From: Actinomycetota bacterium
GTDB taxonomy: Bacteria > Actinomycetota > Actinomycetes > Nanopelagicales > Nanopelagicaceae
Assembly: GCA_016870855.1 (NCBI GenBank)
Contig: VGAF01000020.1
Coordinates: forward strand, 1-15,810
Length of the DNA stretch: 15,810 nucleotides
Reading direction: 5' to 3'
The notes under the pieces were generated by a model, which did no database searches, was not told the DNA's origin, and worked only from the letters and a program-made list of their open reading frames with translations. The stretch's first letter is position 1; every line of letters starts with the position of its first letter. Positions 14,473 through 15,810 of the stretch are shown here, one piece after another. A program made the position numbers and the translations under genes.

Positions 14473-15351
14473 GTGAATAAGAAGGCAACCAAGGAAGTAA
14501 AACGCCCCTTAATCGGAGCTCACGTTCCTACTTCAGGTGGAATGGCAGAGCGTTCCATCGAATACGCCTCGACTATTAAAGCTGAAGCAATTCAAGTCTT
14601 CGCCTCGAACCCGCGTGGCTGGGCAATGCCCGATGCGAATCCAGAAGCAGATTCAGCATTCCGCCAGCGAGCTAGTGAACTGGGGATCGAAACTTATGTT
14701 CACGCGCCATTTCTCATAAACCTTGGCTCGCCTACAGAAGGAACCTATAAGAACTCCGTCGCCTCAACTTCATACTCGCTTCGCAGAGGTCGTGAGATTG
14801 GAGCGCTTGGAGTCGTAATTCATACTGGTTCTGCCGTAGAAGAAACTCATCTGCCCAAAGCTTGGAAACAGATAAAAAGTGGCGTCATGCCAATTCTGGA
14901 GAAGTTAACGGATGCAGATCCATGGCTACTACTTGAGCCGACCGCCGGTCAAGGCCAATCGCTTGTGAAGAAGTTAGATGATCTAAAAAACTACTTTGAG
15001 GCTTTGGAGTGGCATCCAAAAGTTGGAGTCTGCCTTGATACTTGTCATGTATTTGCAGCTGGCCATGACATAAAGAGTAAAGGTGGCATGACCAAGACTT
15101 TAGATCTCTTGGTAGAAGTTGCGGGCAAAGAGCGAATTCAATTGATTCATGCAAATGATTCGATGGATGTTCTCGGCTCTCTAAAAGATAGACATGCAAA
15201 CTTAGGTGAAGGTGAAATTGGAACCAAGCCATTTGAAGAGCTGCTGAGCCATCCAGCTGCAGTAAACGCTCCCCTAATCCTCGAGACCCCCGGCGAAGAA
15301 CCAGAACATGGTCGGGAAGTCGCGCTGCTTAAGAAATTGAGAACTAAATAG
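14473..15351 (+). CDS. nfo: Endonuclease IV (AP endonuclease)
   Basis: A 292-residue trinuclear zinc enzyme of base excision repair that cuts 5' of abasic sites. All nine metal ligands of the family can be placed: H77 in YVHAPF, H117 in VIHTGS, E155 in LLEPTAGQG, D189 and H192 in CLDTCHVFAAGHD, H226 in LIHANDS, D239 and H241 in KDRHANLGEGEIG, and E271 in LILETPGE. The N-terminal GAHVPTSGGM is also typical. Start is GTG at 14473 with no clear ribosome site, four bases after the kinase stop. The protein is complete and normal in length. No functional link to the kinase or carotenoids is evident; it appears to be a housekeeping repair gene in a compact run. Confidence 0.94.
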   Translation: MNKKATKEVKRPLIGAHVPTSGGMAERSIEYASTIKAEAIQVFASNPRGWAMPDANPEADSAFRQRASELGIETYVHAPFLINLGSPTEGTYKNSVASTSYSLRRGREIGALGVVIHTGSAVEETHLPKAWKQIKSGVMPILEKLTDADPWLLLEPTAGQGQSLVKKLDDLKNYFEALEWHPKVGVCLDTCHVFAAGHDIKSKGGMTKTLDLLVEVAGKERIQLIHANDSMDVLGSLKDRHANLGEGEIGTKPFEELLSHPAAVNAPLILETPGEEPEHGREVALLKKLRTK

Positions 15352-15810
15352 GTGGCTCTTGTCCTAGCGCCTTGGGCGCTTCTTGCCGTTGCGGCAATGT
15401 GGGGGATCTCCTTTGTCTGGATGAAGGACATCCTGGATCAGCAAGATGTCTTTAGCTTCTTGGTCTCTCGATTCGTAGTTGCGGCCCTAGTGATGTTGGT
15501 TGCAAATCCAAAGGTGATAACAAGACTTAATCGTGAATTATTAATCAAAGGATCCTTAATCGGCACTGCACTTGGCCTTGGCTACATTTTCCAGACTCTA
15601 GGTTTAGAGCGGACCACTCCGGCAATTACTGGTTTCATCACTGGGCTCTACGTAGTTTTAACGCCGCTAATTGGAGCCTTGATGCTTAAGGAGAAATTAA
15701 CCATCCAAGCCTGGTTTTACATCGCGCTTGCAACCGCGGGCCTTGGAGTTCTCTCGATTACCGGGCTCTCAATTGGTGCTGGGGAGCTCTTCGTTCTCAT
15801 CTCTGCATTT
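15352..15810 (+). CDS. DMT-superfamily (EamA) transporter, N-terminal part cut by window edge
   Basis: An open frame of 153 codons running off the end of the window. It begins with GTG directly after the endonuclease IV stop. About five hydrophobic segments are visible, starting with PWALLAVAAMWGISFVWMK, whose W-G-x-x-F-V motif near the start of helix 1 is typical of EamA-family drug/metabolite transporters. Later FQTLGLERTTPAITGFITGLYVVLTPLIGA and LKEKLT match the end of the first EamA repeat, and GLGVLSITG continues in the same style. Substrate cannot be predicted; family members export amino acids and other metabolites. The start could also be an ATG 15 codons in, but that would remove the first half of helix 1. 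Confidence 0.85.
   Translation, partial: MALVLAPWALLAVAAMWGISFVWMKDILDQQDVFSFLVSRFVVAALVMLVANPKVITRLNRELLIKGSLIGTALGLGYIFQTLGLERTTPAITGFITGLYVVLTPLIGALMLKEKLTIQAWFYIALATAGLGVLSITGLSIGAGELFVLISAF

Noticed and set aside
1..15810. Retinal synthesis or rhodopsin genes, CRISPR arrays, toxin-antitoxin pairs, prophage or transposase genes
   Set aside because: Looked for in the translated frames and in the few gaps; nothing supporting any of these was seen.

Overview
The window reads as a compact chromosomal segment of an actinobacterium with modest GC. It suits a small-genome freshwater type such as the acI/Nanopelagicales group, but that placement is inference. What points to Actinobacteria is the split two-subunit lycopene cyclase (CrtYc/CrtYd), a PknB-type PASTA kinase, a P-loop kinase of the kind often annotated 'uridine kinase' in Actinobacteria, and frequent GTG starts. 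Genes are nearly contiguous. The largest gene-free gap is about 106 bp and holds a riboswitch. I see no tRNA, rRNA, insertion sequence, CRISPR array or phage gene.

Layout: (1) 2-5729, plus strand: the end of a TauE/SafE permease, a YbaK-type deacylase, then an overlapping run of alpha/beta hydrolase, CrtA-like monooxygenase, CruF-type hydratase, family 2 glycosyltransferase and a second CrtI-family desaturase. (2) 5689-7184, minus strand: CDP-alcohol phosphatidyltransferase and metF. (3) 7209-10660, plus strand: crtE, crtI and crtB, which make lycopene from prenyl diphosphates. (4) 10657-11291, minus strand: the two lycopene cyclase subunits. (5) 11305 to the end, plus strand: a TPP riboswitch, a PnuT-type thiamine transporter, a P-loop kinase overlapping it, a PASTA Ser/Thr kinase, endonuclease IV and the start of a DMT-family transporter.

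How they work together: blocks 3 and 4 supply lycopene and cyclise it. Block 1 has the activities expected to decorate a remaining open (psi) end: hydration at C-1', 3',4'-desaturation, oxygenation at C-2' and glycosylation of the new hydroxyl. The simplest prediction is a monocyclic, glycosylated, oxygenated carotenoid, chemically related to phleixanthophyll, myxobactone and salinixanthin. Salinixanthin is a rhodopsin antenna, which makes this locus interesting, but no rhodopsin and no carotene-cleaving (retinal-forming) gene lies in the window.

Regulation visible in the sequence: two divergent gene pairs are separated by very little DNA, and each gap holds overlapping -10-like hexamers on opposite strands, placed for leaderless or nearly leaderless mRNAs. 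In the TPP riboswitch, the 3' strand of the predicted closing helix is the Shine-Dalgarno sequence of the transporter, suggesting direct translational control. The riboswitch also raises the idea that the overlapping P-loop kinase traps imported thiamine by phosphorylating it.
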